A DNA stretch of 64,000 bases from Heterobilharzia americana (GCA_944470555.2 OX104134.1:110044701-110108700); one strand, 5' to 3'; numbered from the stretch's first letter, positions 45,471 to 57,136 are shown. The notes: generated by a model not told the origin, from the sequence alone. Made by a program: numbers and translations.

Positions 45471-46259
45471 CATGATTATAATAAATATTTGACTTATGAT
45501 TGATACTAACGTTTGAAGGGAATAGATTTGATCTGTATGGAAGTTTCTGAAATCGAAATGGTTTTAAATATGGACAGATATTTAGAAATATTTGTCATGC
45601 ATATCTCATTCATCTCGCCTTTTTCAAAATCTAATCCTTTGTAAGCTGCTGAAAAATATGTAACTACTAGACCGACAGTGCATTATCGAGATGTGGACAA
45701 ACTGTGGGTGTTAAATAAAGTTGCTTAAGGCAATATAAACATTGTAGCCGAAACAATTTGTCTCAAAAGTAAACAAATTTAGTATTTATAGGTTAGCTAC
45801 TGTATATTAAGTTATGGCAGTTTTGCAAACAAAGGCTCCTGATTAGATTATTGATTATCCAAAATTTCGGTGATCGAATGGTCTAAAATAGGGATAAATA
45901 TTTTCAGAGGATGAACGGAAAGATGCAGAAAATGACTAATAACAGTTCAAAGCGTAATGATAAAAATTTTCATCCTTGCCTGAAGTTTCCCTAAAACTGT
46001 ATTCTTTGCAAAGTTAAGGTAGTGATGCTTCACTACTAAGTCATTTATATAAGCATATGTAATTGTTAGGATACTTGGTTCATTGAACGAATTGAGCAAC
46101 ACAACATAACAGACATGAATTGAAATCCTGAGAAGAGATTTTTGTTTTAAAGTTGGCAACCTAGAAATATGAACCCTTTCTAAGTATTTATGACCAAGCG
46201 AAAAAACTATTTATTTTTTCCACCCAAAAAATATATTGTTAGTAAGCTATCACGCTTAC

Positions 46260-46394
46260 CTCTCTTTACTGAACAATCATGTCCAATAAATTCAGGAAGA
46301 CAGTTACAAATCCCAGTGTCAACGGAACAGACTGCATTGTTCTGACATGAGCAAAGTTTGGAACAGTTGGCCCCATATTGACCGCGTGGACATA
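46260..46394 (-). CDS. EGF-like exon of a multiple-EGF-domain gene
   Basis: Acceptor TTATAG, donor G/GTAAGC, 135 bases, both ends phase 1, so it can be skipped or duplicated without changing the frame. It encodes CPRGQYGANCSKLCSCQNN, then VCSVDTGICNCLPEFIGHDC, one EGF-like repeat with eight cysteines. It has the same orientation as the exons at 52523-52645 and 58806-59031 and would follow them in the transcript. Such repeats occur in secreted or membrane receptors of the MEGF/Draper/SREC group, which often bind ligands or apoptotic cells; the exact member cannot be told. Downstream exons were not found in the window. Confidence 0.85.
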
Positions 46395-46840
46395 CTATAA
46401 CAAAAATGTGAACGTTGGAAAGGAATGATGCAATCAATAATTTAATAGGAGGTTCCAGTTCATAGTGAGTACAAAGAAATCTTTAGTGTTGTCTCATGAT
46501 GAAATGGTAATTTAAGAGATTTTTGTCACGGTAGCTGTTCGGTATACTCTAGCAGTCTTCCTATTTAAAGACTTGTATTCATCTACAGTAGGCAGTCTAG
46601 TGCCCTGAGAGATGTTTGTTTCTTATCTTTCCCTATCCTATACCCTGTTTTTCTCTCGGTGTGTTGTTGGGTAGTCATTTGGGTAGAACTCTTAACCTTT
46701 AGCTCCGTGTTAATAAACGCTGTGGGGAGTAACTACTACATCCTTTCTAGAGTATTCTTCTGAGATCTATCGTCACATATTATGCAAATAATTCAGCGTA
46801 ACTGAAGCAAAGTCCTAAAAGCATATGAAAATATAGAAGG

Positions 46841-47170
46841 TAATGTTGATTCCCCCATTAATGTTAAAGATTCACAGGCCAAGGAAATGAACTTGCTGGT
46901 GTTGCTTTTGCCAAGTCATGTGACCTAGTTACTAAACTTAAAAGTTTTAGATCTACTACATTGAGCATCTAATCTTAAGATATCTGTCTCTCCACACTAC
47001 AAATTATTCAAGTGTTTATTTTTACGTTTCCTTTTTACGTAATAAATATTGGTTTTATGATATGAGCGTTACTGTATTGCAGAACATCAGTCACAAGGTT
47101 TTGGATTAAACACTCTTACAACAGGTCACCTGCAAACTTTGTCTCAGAATTTTTCTTTTGTTTACTTACC
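46841..47170. other. Intron sequence of the EGF-repeat gene (inferred)
   Basis: Beyond the right end of the inverted arm; no repeat or coding exon seen. Confidence 0.4.
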
Positions 47171-47470
47171 ATGAAGGTTGTTTATCATTCTAAGTTTAGC
47201 TAACTTGTGCTCTGCCAACCTAATTGACCCCCTCGACATAGTTTGGTCTATGTACTTGACCTTACAATCATTAGGTGATATTTAATAAATTAAATTATTT
47301 GTCTTGATGGGTCGATTCCGTTGACCTGTTGAGACAAATAATTTAATTTATTAAGTATCATGCAATAATTGTAAGTTCAAGCACATAGACCAAACTGGTC
47401 AAAAGGGATCAGTCAGGTTAACACAACACAAGAAGTTAGCTAAAACCCACCAGGGTATATAACCTTCAGC
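47171..47470. repeat. Long imperfect hairpin (about 135-bp arms, 27-bp loop)
   Basis: The left arm 47171-47304 and right arm 47332-47470 are inverted copies. The innermost 28 bases (47277-47304 against 47332-47359) differ at one position. Further out, TTTGGTCTATG, TAGCTAACTT and TGAAGGTT are shared with small gaps. There is no coding content. It is shaped like a palindromic MITE or two head-to-head termini, and lies just upstream of a Penelope-like element. Confidence 0.8.
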
Positions 47471-47739
47471 AAAACTCACTCTTTGCTATACAAGCATCAA
47501 CATACAGTTTAGTGGGACGTAGCCACTGTTCTAAAAGCTGATATAGTAGGGTAGAAAGGGAGATAGATCATTCAATCTCTCTTCATCGAATGAACACCAA
47601 AGACAACGTCAATTCAAGATATTTGGGAAATTGTGCTACCGTTCAGATTGACGAATGAAAGGTAACCACATTGCATAAACTAAACAAGAAAGTTGTTTGA
47701 TCACCTTAACGTGATTATGAGCAATAATCTATGCCTGAA

Positions 47740-48583
47740 ACGTCATCCAGTAAATAACTTTATTTCAATATACGTCATATCAAATGAACATATTCAGTAC
47801 AAAACTGCAGCTAAGTAGAATTGCAGCTTGCCTAATTTGAAGTAGATGAGATACTTTCGCACAGAGGCTTCGAAATATTAAACGAGAATTTAGTTCACCA
47901 CAAGAAATTTGTAAGGAAGCTTTAAATCTAGGCTTTATGTTTGCTAGCACTGTTGACAAAGTACGTCTGCCTCCCAAATGAACTGGTACTATTTAGGCTG
48001 CTTATTGGTAGCGTCTTCTGTTGAGGTAACAAGTGGTGGACATTAAAATCACAGGTGGTATCAGTTTCAAACATGCCGATTTCAGCAAGGCCAACAATCA
48101 TAAATCCAAGTTTTCCTACACATTTTAATGATGGATAGTGGCTAGCATTGGGATTCTACGGATTAATTTAAAACATCACATATCAAACAGAGTTGCATCA
48201 TGATGTTGATGCGTATCTTGGGTGTTGATATAACTATGATCTTCTCTATAACGCTATTATAAGACGAATATTTTCTGAAAATGTGATGTATTTGCTAAGT
48301 ACATTCCCGAAGAAAGACATATTTCTTAAAGTACCATACAGAGGGAAACGAGTAGTATGATATTGAAGCAGAGATTAAAATCTTTTGTCAGTAAAACATA
48401 CTATGCAGCTCAGCTTATCATCGTTGAGACGACAAAACACCGTCTTCGCCACAAACCTCAACCTCGCACAATTGATTATATCACACCTCACTATGTTTAC
48501 CAATTTTTCATATATGTGTAAAGAAACTTACATAGGGAGAAGTAATCATTCAATGCAGACTAGGATGGGTGAACACACCTAAA
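47740..48583 (+). mobile_element. Penelope-like element 1, left part (interrupted)
   Basis: From about 48230 the sequence follows the protein of the copy at 20.2 kb: FPKKDIFLKVPYRGK, then broken ILKQRLKSFV.KTYYAA and KETYIGRSNHSMQTRMGEH, the start of the GIY-YIG domain. It stops at GAACAC-ACCTAAA (48571-48583), where a second element is inserted. Bases 47740-48230 hold a related upstream region with CGTCATCCAGTAAATAA. Confidence 0.75.
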
Positions 48584-48710
48584 TTCCCATCATTACATAA
48601 ATTAGAACGAGACATATAACCGAACAATATTGTTTTAAATTACATCCTCTTCAGGCTTTACTCTAATACTAATAGCTTAATAAGATAAGGTATCTAGTTC
48701 TTCCATTCAT

Positions 48711-49040
48711 ATGCATATTTACAAGTCTAGCTGCTCCTGTAGAGAAAGCTGTATAGGACGTACTACTGGACAACTTGACAGGCGTGTTGCTGAGCATCTA
48801 CCTTCATGGTTGGGAAAGGGACCGATAAAATCCATCAGAAGTTCAGTTTTATCTCACCTCGTTGACAGTAGTCACTCGGTAGATAAGCACATTGGTTTCA
48901 CAATTATACACCGCATACCATCTCATCTTTCGAAAGGTATTCAAACTCGTCTTTTACATATGGCAGAAGCTGTAGTAATCCAAACTAATAATCCTAGTTT
49001 TTTGTATCCAGAAGGAATTTGTATATCCTTTATCCCTTGA
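48711..49040 (+). CDS. GIY-YIG endonuclease domain of nested Penelope-like element
   Basis: 109 codons. MHIYKSSCSCRESCIGRTTG, then LDRRVAEHLPSWL, correspond to the GIY-YIG core (Y-K-S-x-C then IGRT, where the second motif reads CIG instead of YIG) and the following helix with Arg and Glu/His. A later SSVLSHLVDSSHSVD matches the SIAKHIVETGH part of the copy at 20.6 kb. The RT is absent, so this is a 5'-truncated copy. It belongs to a different subfamily from element 1. Function would be target cleavage during retrotransposition; the Tyr-to-Cys change at YIG makes activity doubtful. Confidence 0.75.
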   Translation: MHIYKSSCSCRESCIGRTTGQLDRRVAEHLPSWLGKGPIKSIRSSVLSHLVDSSHSVDKHIGFTIIHRIPSHLSKGIQTRLLHMAEAVVIQTNNPSFLYPEGICISFIP

Positions 49041-49323
49041 CCAGGGAATACTTAGTTAATAACTTTATCATTCAGTATTTTCCCCACCCCTTTTCTTATT
49101 CTTCGCCCCTTTCGTATACTTACTGTATTTGTCTAGGCTTTGTTTATCCACTTACTTCCCCCTTCACTACTACGTAACTTTTATTTTCACAAGCTTTCGA
49201 CTGATTTTGGTTATCGGAGTGTTTACATATTGCATATGCTCTAGTCAACGTTATCACTTTATCGTTATTATTATTTGTATTATTATCTCCATCGTTATCT
49301 TAAAACAGTTATCACATCAACCG

Positions 49324-49327
<4 letters not shown>

Positions 49328-49392
<65 letters not shown>
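49328..49392. repeat. (TA)n microsatellite, about 65 bp
   Basis: Uninterrupted TA dinucleotides located in the 3' region of the nested Penelope-like element. Confidence 0.97.
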
Positions 49393-49396
<4 letters not shown>

Positions 49397-49479
49397 TATT
49401 TGTAATATAGTACAGCCTGAAGGGGATCTAACTGAACACAATATTGTTCGCTTATATGTCTTGTTGTAACATACCTAAA

Positions 49480-49935
49480 TGGCTTGAAAAGCGATTTAAA
49501 AAACAAACATTGATAAGTGCGGGTGACATCCATCCATCGTCATCTACAGCAAAACATATCATTGAAATGAATCACAAGGTTAGTACGAAAACGGCACGTA
49601 AGATATTATATAGGAATAGTCAGGTGCGCATAGTGAAGTTTTCTGAAGCGTTAGACATAAGTAAACTGTAACCCCGTTGTATGTACGAAAACTATTAGTT
49701 GTTTCACTTAATTTACTTTGGTAATCCTTATCTGATTTTAAATACCAAGACTAGTGTCACAATTTTTCATATTCATCATATTTGACCTTTCATTTTCATA
49801 TGTAAATTGACTTGACAAGTAAGTGTGTGATCAGATTGTTCGAAATATTGCGCAAATACATCATACATTTTTCAGATAATCTTCGCCTTCTGATAGCATT
49901 ATTGAAATTTATTAAGGGACTAACTATTTCAAATA
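49480..49935 (+). mobile_element. Penelope-like element 1, right part
   Basis: The interrupted frame resumes: PKWLEKRFKKQTLISAGD, then STAKHIIEMNHKVS and VKFSEALDISKL, up to a TAA near 49671. A 3'UTR follows whose GACAAGTAAGTGTGTGATCA block matches the 3' end of the copy at 20.98 kb. Confidence 0.8.
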
Positions 49936-52522
49936 ACTCTGATCATTAGAATTCAGTCAGAATTGAGAATAAGACAACGTGACAGATAAATAGACATCGT
50001 TGTTTTTTCACACTGTATCTTAATAAGTTGTTCGACATAATTTGTGTGAGCAGCAGTTATTATGCCAGAGAAGTGTTTTTGGGTTCTGACTAAATGATAT
50101 CAGTCTAAGTTTAGTAGACTCTGAAAGGAGCCTCAGCTTTTATCAATGCCAATGAAAAAGAAACCGTCGGTAAAATCAAAAAGATAATTATGGTGGACAG
50201 ACTAACGGTGCAGTAATAGTCTCATATTTAAGTAATAAATACTAATGGTCAGTGTTAGACTCTAGACGATAAATTTTCCTCCTTGTTTAGCTGTGAAGGC
50301 AGTTGAACATAAGTGCAGGCAGATTGGGTAAAATGAGTAATTTGGGAATCCTTTTAATTTCGGTGCGAATTAATGGTAGATGGAAATGGGGTACCTACTC
50401 AACCCAAGAGAACTCAATGTAAAAATCATGTCGGCGTGTGTGGTTGATTAGTATATCCTGGAATACTGACTGAGTGCTGCTGTTAGGTTACATAAGGGGG
50501 TGTTGAATCATCATGATACAGGCATTATGCTAATCATTTTGTGAATGGGAATCAAGATTTTTATGAGGCTGCTAACATAAAGGGTGTCCTACGTCATAGC
50601 GCTTTTGCCTGTATCCATTATCTACAAATCTGAAACTCGCTCTTTTGAAAAGCCACTTTAAGTACTGTAGGTAGTTGAAAGTAATTTTATTTGATACTGA
50701 ATGCAATAGGACAGTGTTGCTTACTGGATGACGTTACTAGCTCAATTTATTGCTAACTGCAGTGCCCATATTTCACTCTCAGCGTAGTTATGCTGCTCTC
50801 AGATTTCTGCCTGCTGTACGAAGGGTTCATCAATCATTATATTGCCAGGGATGATAAATGACACCACTGACTGTACTGACAAGTTGATAGGAAAACTTAA
50901 GATGTAAACTTTTACAAAAGAATATCTTTTAACTTCATAATCGTCGATCTGCAGTAGTGCATGTGTATGAAACGATGGCTATGTGCACTGGCTAAGTGAT
51001 AAATCAGTTTATCTCAGAACATAAACGTAATATAATTACTTATGCTGTTCAGTTAACCTAATTCTATCAATATCAAACTTGTTTATATCAATCGTATGAT
51101 TCAAATTCCTATTCCTCTATATACAATAATTGAACTTCAGTCTTGAATTTTGTGTGATTTTGTTTTGAGTAGTATATGCACATCAATTTTCTACATGTGT
51201 TTTTGTGTCGACATCTACTCTACACAATCTGCATACTTCTAAACTAGTTCAAAAGCTGAATAAATGATAAAACTAAGGGTGGTGATGATAATAATACTAT
51301 AAATAAACAGTGAATGCATGCTTAAAATCAAGTGTTTTTTATGTATGCATTCATGTTCGGAGAATAATGGTGCATTTTCATTACTAGCAAAATGTAAACA
51401 AATATAATGTTTATATCATTATTATACAGTTAAGATTACATAGAGAGACAACGAAATATAATTTTAGGGACAAAGACATGTTTGATCACAACATTTATGT
51501 AAATTTTGCACTACAACACCGTAACAAATTCAATAACACCATTCAGTCATGCATCAGAAACATCGGTAAATATTTCAAGGAAGTTGAATTTACTGCTCTT
51601 AGGACTACTGGATATAACTCTTATTCTTGACAGAGTGATATCTGTTTAACTGTGTGATGACTGAAGCTTAGGTCAGAGGGAGTTTCGAAGCAATGGCCCC
51701 TAGATTACGGACTTGGTGTGCTATCAAATGAATTATGATGCGCAGTACAGTCCAGTGTGTACAACTGTAATGTTTATATACTGATGTAAATAATGTCTTA
51801 AGTTTATTTCATACTTCTGTCTACAACTCATCCACATTAAACTTTCACGGATTACATGAATGTTTAAATAGGAATACTGACGGTTGAAAAGAATCAGCCG
51901 AAAGCCATGAATACCTTGTCTATTGGTGAGCAGTTTCCCTCAATTTAGCACTGTCAAATGGCTAAATTGATTAGTGTTAATCTGAAGATTTCATCAGAGC
52001 TAAGGGGTGTCCAAAATGCGTAGCTATTCACTTCAGACACTGTAATTAATGTCTTCACTGGTTGTTGTTCTCAATAAATGGGAAGTAAACAATTCATGTT
52101 TGTTCATCAATCTCCATATTTATCTATCTATCTCTTTCCTCCCTACAAGCTTTAGAACCATAGGCTCGTTTAAATAATCGTATGAATCACTTATACAATT
52201 GCACTATTCTTTGTAATGAGTTTTATAAATTGTGATTTGGCCAGAAAATATATTGCTTAAATGTGACCAGCTGCTGGTATTTTTCATTTGTCGGGCACTA
52301 GGAAAATATGTTCATTGTGTAGGTGAACTCTAAATGATAAGCTCATGACTGTCTGATTGTCCTTACATACAGATTCACAACGATAATCTCACGCAGACAT
52401 GCCAATACTCTGATGTCAAACAGAATGCTATAATAAAATTGTTAAATAAATGTTGTGATCTTCCTGTCATATCCACCAAAATTCTGTTTCGTTGACCTTT
52501 GAAGTATGTGGAGATTGCTTAC
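49936..52522. other. Intron of the EGF-repeat gene (inferred); short Penelope-like piece at 50680-50760
   Basis: Mostly AT-rich with no exon seen. At 50680-50760 (minus strand) there is GTAACGTCATCCAGTAAGCA, related to the repeats at 38.8 and 47.7 kb. Confidence 0.5.
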
Positions 52523-52645
52523 TGCTGCCACACGTTTCTCCATGTTGACCCAGTGGGCACAGACACTGTCCAGTCTCAAAATGACAATCTTCACAATGTC
52601 GACAGGCTTGAGCGCACATTTCACCGAAATAACCACGAGGACACA
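52523..52645 (-). CDS. EGF-like exon of a multiple-EGF-domain gene
   Basis: Acceptor AATCAG, donor A/GTAAGC, 123 bases, phase 1 at both ends. It encodes CPRGYFGEMCAQACRHCEDC, then HFETGQCLCPLGQHGETC, an EGF-like repeat with the Gly-Tyr/Phe-Gly spacing of MEGF proteins. It would be spliced between the exon at 58806-59031 and that at 46260-46394. The starting CPRG is the same as in the downstream exon, indicating tandem duplication of a repeat unit. No signal peptide or membrane segment is visible in this part. Confidence 0.85.
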
Positions 52646-53904
52646 CTGATTGTTTGTGTTGGAAAGCAAGAATAAGGAAAGAAATTGAATTCAATTGTAA
52701 ATTTACTTAAAGACAAAATGTTTGCTGAATGGTTTGTTGTTGAAACGAGCTTTTACTGGCATGTAGGTTACCACAAACTTACGATAGTAAAATAATGCAA
52801 ATCATATAATTTATCCACTTAGCAAATTTAATCTCCTAATTATCATATTCACTTGAATTCACCTTGATGGAGAATACCTAGGGGAAATAATTGAATAATC
52901 ATGTAGCGTGTACGGGTGATTCGAAGTATGCGAAATACATTCACTTCATTTCGCAGTGGTTTTTGGTCATACTTTGCAAAAAATGATAAAGCGAACTATA
53001 TGTATAATACAATATAACTGCTTTTATGATCACGTCTAGTTTTTAGCGTTTTCATGTGTTGTGTAGTAAGTAAGGTTTCTAGTTCATTATACAGGTAAGG
53101 TTTCTAGTTTCTTGTTTTGTTTGTCAATCACAAGTTGGCATTTTCGGATCTGATAACGTTCATCCATGATCATCAATTGTATCATTTGCCTTCCACTTAG
53201 TTCAGCTATCTTCTATCCCATCGGTGGTCTATATCTGACACTCTTCGGCAGAACATGTTGACGTAGGCGGTCGAGGAGAAAGAATAGTTGTTCCGTTTTG
53301 GAAGTTTGACTCTTGAAGAAATCCTCCTATCTTCAAACAAGGTGAAGCATGTTACACTCATATGGTTTTGAAATGGTGTAGAATATTTGTAGCTCAGGTG
53401 GACGATCTTGGTTGTGCTGTGTTTCCTGAGCTGGATGGTTTAATTGTGATGCTTTAATTGTCTTTCTAGACAACATCATCAGCGTATTGAAACTTCTCGA
53501 TTAAATCACCCAGCTCAGAGAATACAAAGAATATTTAATTCTGTTTACGTGCGCATCTATGAAAAGCAAGACAGACAACTGTGCTTTGAACTGTGGGGAA
53601 CCAGATTGTCTGTTTGAGACTATGGTATAAGGTTTATATAAACAAAATATTAAGGGAAAGAAAACAATAAAAGCCTGTCATTTCTTTAATGGATTTGTGT
53701 AACAAGAGAGTGGGTTTCCGTAAACTTGTAAAACAAATCGTGGAAGTTTAGCCTGTTTAAGAAACAGGAAACCAAAAACCTTTCTGTTTACTTGTAAGAT
53801 AAATTTATTTCCAAAATCTGTGTTTTCATTTGTATTCAAGGAAAATTCTCTCAGACCAGTTAGATAAATAAAGAAATTGAATTTTGAGGGGTTTGTGGGG
53901 ATTT
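52646..53904. other. Intron sequence, no feature seen
   Basis: AT-rich; a GTAAGGTTTCTAGTT motif occurs twice near 53068-53110 as a small local duplication. Confidence 0.5.
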
Positions 53905-54265
53905 AGAGATCTTTCAAGTTGGTATTCATTGTAGACTGAGATCAGTTGGAGGAACAATGGAAACCTGCGGGCACTGGACTGCTGTTTTGTCCTAGTATGG
54001 GGCTCTTCAGGAGTCATCAGCTATGTCGTGAACTGACAGAGATGTTGGAAATATTGACCATTGAATTCCTACCCAGTGGCTCAATGGTAACGTGCTGGTC
54101 ATGGAACCTGAAGGTCGCGAGCTCGATCCCTGGCGTGGTCGTGGGTGCTCACTGCTGACTAGTCCCACTAGGACGAAACAGCTATCCAGTGCTCCCGGGT
54201 TTCCATTGCTTCTGCAACTGATGTCAGTCTACGATGAATACCAACTTGAAATCAAGAAATGTTAA
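53905..54265. mobile_element. Head-to-head pair of hammerhead SINEs
   Basis: The left half (53905-54025) reads on the minus strand and the right half (about 54020-54265) on the plus strand; their outer arms of about 115 bases are inverted copies. The right half has a tRNA-like part (TGGCTCAATGGTAACG A box, CGAGCTCGATCCC B box) and a hammerhead. In that hammerhead helix I CACTG/CAGTG, CTGACTA (54155-54161), helix II GTCC/GGAC and GAAAC (54175-54179) are all in place, with one core change (CTGANGA to CTGACTA). The left half has CTGAAGA but AAAAC instead of GAAAC. Neither core is intact. Confidence 0.8.
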
Positions 54266-57136
54266 GCTTCGAAAGGCGTAATGTGAAAGTGGGAACGTGA
54301 AACACAAAGAGGCATTATTTGAAAAGCGCTCAACTAGCCTAGTCAACACGGTGTAAAGTGCTAAGTGACGACAATACAAAGTGGAAGAAGACTACATAAA
54401 GTAGACACTATGACTGGTAGGGTTTACTATGGTTCGCAATCATCTCTTTGCGCAAATGATCAAGTTTAACGGCCAAATAGTTCTTCATTTTATCTGCGCA
54501 TACACAACTTAGGTAAAGTGGTTTAGGAGTGTGAGTTCCTTTAAATTGGTTTCATTTCATACTTAGGTAGAGATAAACCACAGCGAAGTGATGAAAAAGA
54601 TTTGTAGCTCAGGATGAGGATGATGGTGATTTAGTGTTTTCTGTTGTGGTTGTTTCATCACCAGGCTTGAAGACATCTTCAGCACTAACTTCTTGATGAA
54701 TCCTCTCTGTGATATACTCTGATAAATACAGTTGTAACTGCGACGTTATCCTTAGTAATTTGAAGATACTTTCGTCATGAAATAGTGTCAGTTACTTAGG
54801 CATTAAATGAAGGTGAATATTAGAGACATTTAAAAAAATTATAACTTTCGAAAAACCTTGTACTCTTAATAGGTACTCAAATATGGAAATAATCAACTGA
54901 AGCCGATTGGTTTATGTGTTTTGGAAACATATATTTTGATGCTGATGTGTTATGTAAGTTGATGGTTTAATCACTGTCATTCCAGACAGCGTCAGAACAA
55001 ACTTCAGAGGGAAAACTTCACACTTAAACTATCCACCTCAGCGAATACAACAGCAACAGAATCGTTCTTTTGAGCTACAAATATTTTCCATCATCTCGAA
55101 AACACATATTCAAGTGCACTGACTTTTGCCTTTATAAATTAAACGTCTTTCCATGATTGGTACATCCTAACAGAGAGCATATTTAAGTAAACCTAGGACA
55201 GTTGGGATGATATTTCTCAATATTTCAGTATGTGGAAGGCTTAGTCATGACGCATCATTTTCGTCTTAGCTTTATTTTATGCTCAAAATCATATGAAATC
55301 TAAAAAGTAGATTACTAGGTAGGATCTAACTCTTCTTGGTAATATATACCTATGGAGAAGAAAGTTAAGATACTTAGGTTGATTAGTCATGAATTATCAA
55401 TGTTGATTTGCAGCTGTTAAGGAAATTATAGATGATTCGAAAACCAGATGATTTGTGACGAACGGATGAGTTTACTGGTCCATCCGACTGTTCAACAGTT
55501 AACATGACATTCATACCATATTGAAAAGTGGTGGAAATTGGAGAATGTGCACCATTAGATTCCATTCCACTACGAGACCTAGTGGTTCTGATTCCTCATA
55601 AGCGTCCACAGTTTGGCAGTCCCAGATTAAGACGAAATAATTGTTCTGAGCTCCACAGATTTTGATGACTCTCTGCCTGAAGTTGGCATGTGCTCAAAAT
55701 AACTTTGAGATTAGAATTAATTCAGAATTAAATTGATTTTTATTCAAAGCCAGGAAATCGTCATTTTGAGAGATATTCAGAATTTTAGCTTGTTTCATAG
55801 CATCTGTATATTGCTTAATTAACAACAAGCGTAAATTTGATATCTAGTGTAGAATAGGTCGAAAGATCGAATTTCAAGATCGACTGACCAATCAGAGAGC
55901 TAAATAGTCAAAGTATACTTTAGTCTTGCTTTATTGTTTTTCTTTCAAATATGAAGACCATTACATTTGTACACACACATTTTCGCATGACGTATGCATT
56001 GTTTGTGTAAAAGCGATATTTTTTCACTAAAAATTATGCTACATACTAGTGTTATTGGCTGGTGTACCAGTGTTTTTTCTAAAAGACAGTGAATTTATAG
56101 AACAAATGACTATTATCACTATGTGCAGGCAATAGTGAATGAATTCTGTTTAATGAATCAACAATGAGAGATTAGAAATCCTAATTCCAAAATAACTGAA
56201 AATCAGTTAAGTTTATGTTTTATACTCGACACTGACTCTTCTTGTCCTAGTAGACTTATCTAAATGAAAACTTTTCATTTTGTGCAGTGCGTTTTGCTTG
56301 CTTGGTTTATACTTTCAGTTGACAATATTGAGAAGTGTTCTCTGAAGGCAACTTAGATTGCTCGACGACGAATTTTTCTTTCACCAAGTTGTTGCTTTCT
56401 GTTTTCGTTCCTATCACTGAAGTTTTATTGACCACATAGAATTGGCATAATGTTTCTGGTATTTAGGAGTTCATCTCCGAAAATATCGGCCCAAACAAAC
56501 AAAATTGTATTTAGGCATATTCCGACTTTGATTACTACTTGATGTAGTTAGCATTATTTACTAAAATCGGTTTCAGAAGTATAGTCAAATCTCTTACTCG
56601 AGTGTAGTAGAGAGGTAGGAAGTTCCTGATTCACGAATTCTATGCATATTTCAACGCACACCTGTGATTCCTTTAAGCAGAGTTTCCCGGGATTTCAAAT
56701 TAGTGCTCCAGAAGAGGTGTTGACTCCTTCTACCCTAGAAGTAGTAATATTGTATATGTATGCTTACTGAAAGAAGTGTTTCAATCTGTGTTTAGAGTTA
56801 CAATTAGATTGGAGCACTTAAGGAAATATGATTACTTACCATTCTGTTAACATTCCTATTCATTTATTCTATACTCAGATTAAGTATATTTCTACCTATA
56901 CATCCCCAAAGCAGGCTTTGTAACCCTGAGGAGAAATAATTTATTACATGGTTTATACCGTTACTATTTGTTGATATAATTGTACAGGTACAGCTAGACA
57001 TAACTGTAAGTTCGAGCGCAGAACTCATATTTTGATGCAAAGGGTATGATTAGTCCTCAAAAACCATGTGGTTCAAAGTTAAGTAAACCAAAAGTTGTTT
57101 ATCCCTTTTGTTCTGTTTTCTCGTTGTCACAAAGAT
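54266..57136. other. Intron sequence, no feature seen
   Basis: About 2.9 kb of AT-rich sequence without exon-like frames or recognised repeats. Confidence 0.5.

Larger units (their letters stand above)
42017..46840. repeat. Right arm of the large inverted duplication (about 4.82 kb)
   Basis: Reverse complement of 32503-37360 with scattered single-base differences and shorter internal microsatellites (three TGGCG units and fewer CCAG units). Its inner end coincides with the 5' end of RTE copy 4. Confidence 0.92.
48584..49479 (+). mobile_element. Penelope-like element 2, nested in element 1
   Basis: An insertion of about 890 bases that splits the GIY-YIG frame of element 1 exactly between EH and PKWL. 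The 7-base ACCTAAA occurs on both sides (48577-48583, 49473-49479), with AACA(C/T) before it in each case, and looks like a target duplication. Imperfect inverted termini of about 55 bases lie at 48603-48660 and 49411-49468 (GAACAATATTG, then CTTCAGGCT). Flanking inverted copies are known in Penelope elements. The insert carries its own GIY-YIG frame. Confidence 0.8.

Noticed and set aside
49129..49469. Frames ending in long Tyr-Ile runs
   Set aside because: Produced by translating the (TA)n microsatellite.
52442..52669. 75-codon alternative frame at the EGF exon
   Set aside because: Off-frame shadow; the Cys-rich frame with matching splice sites is the real one.
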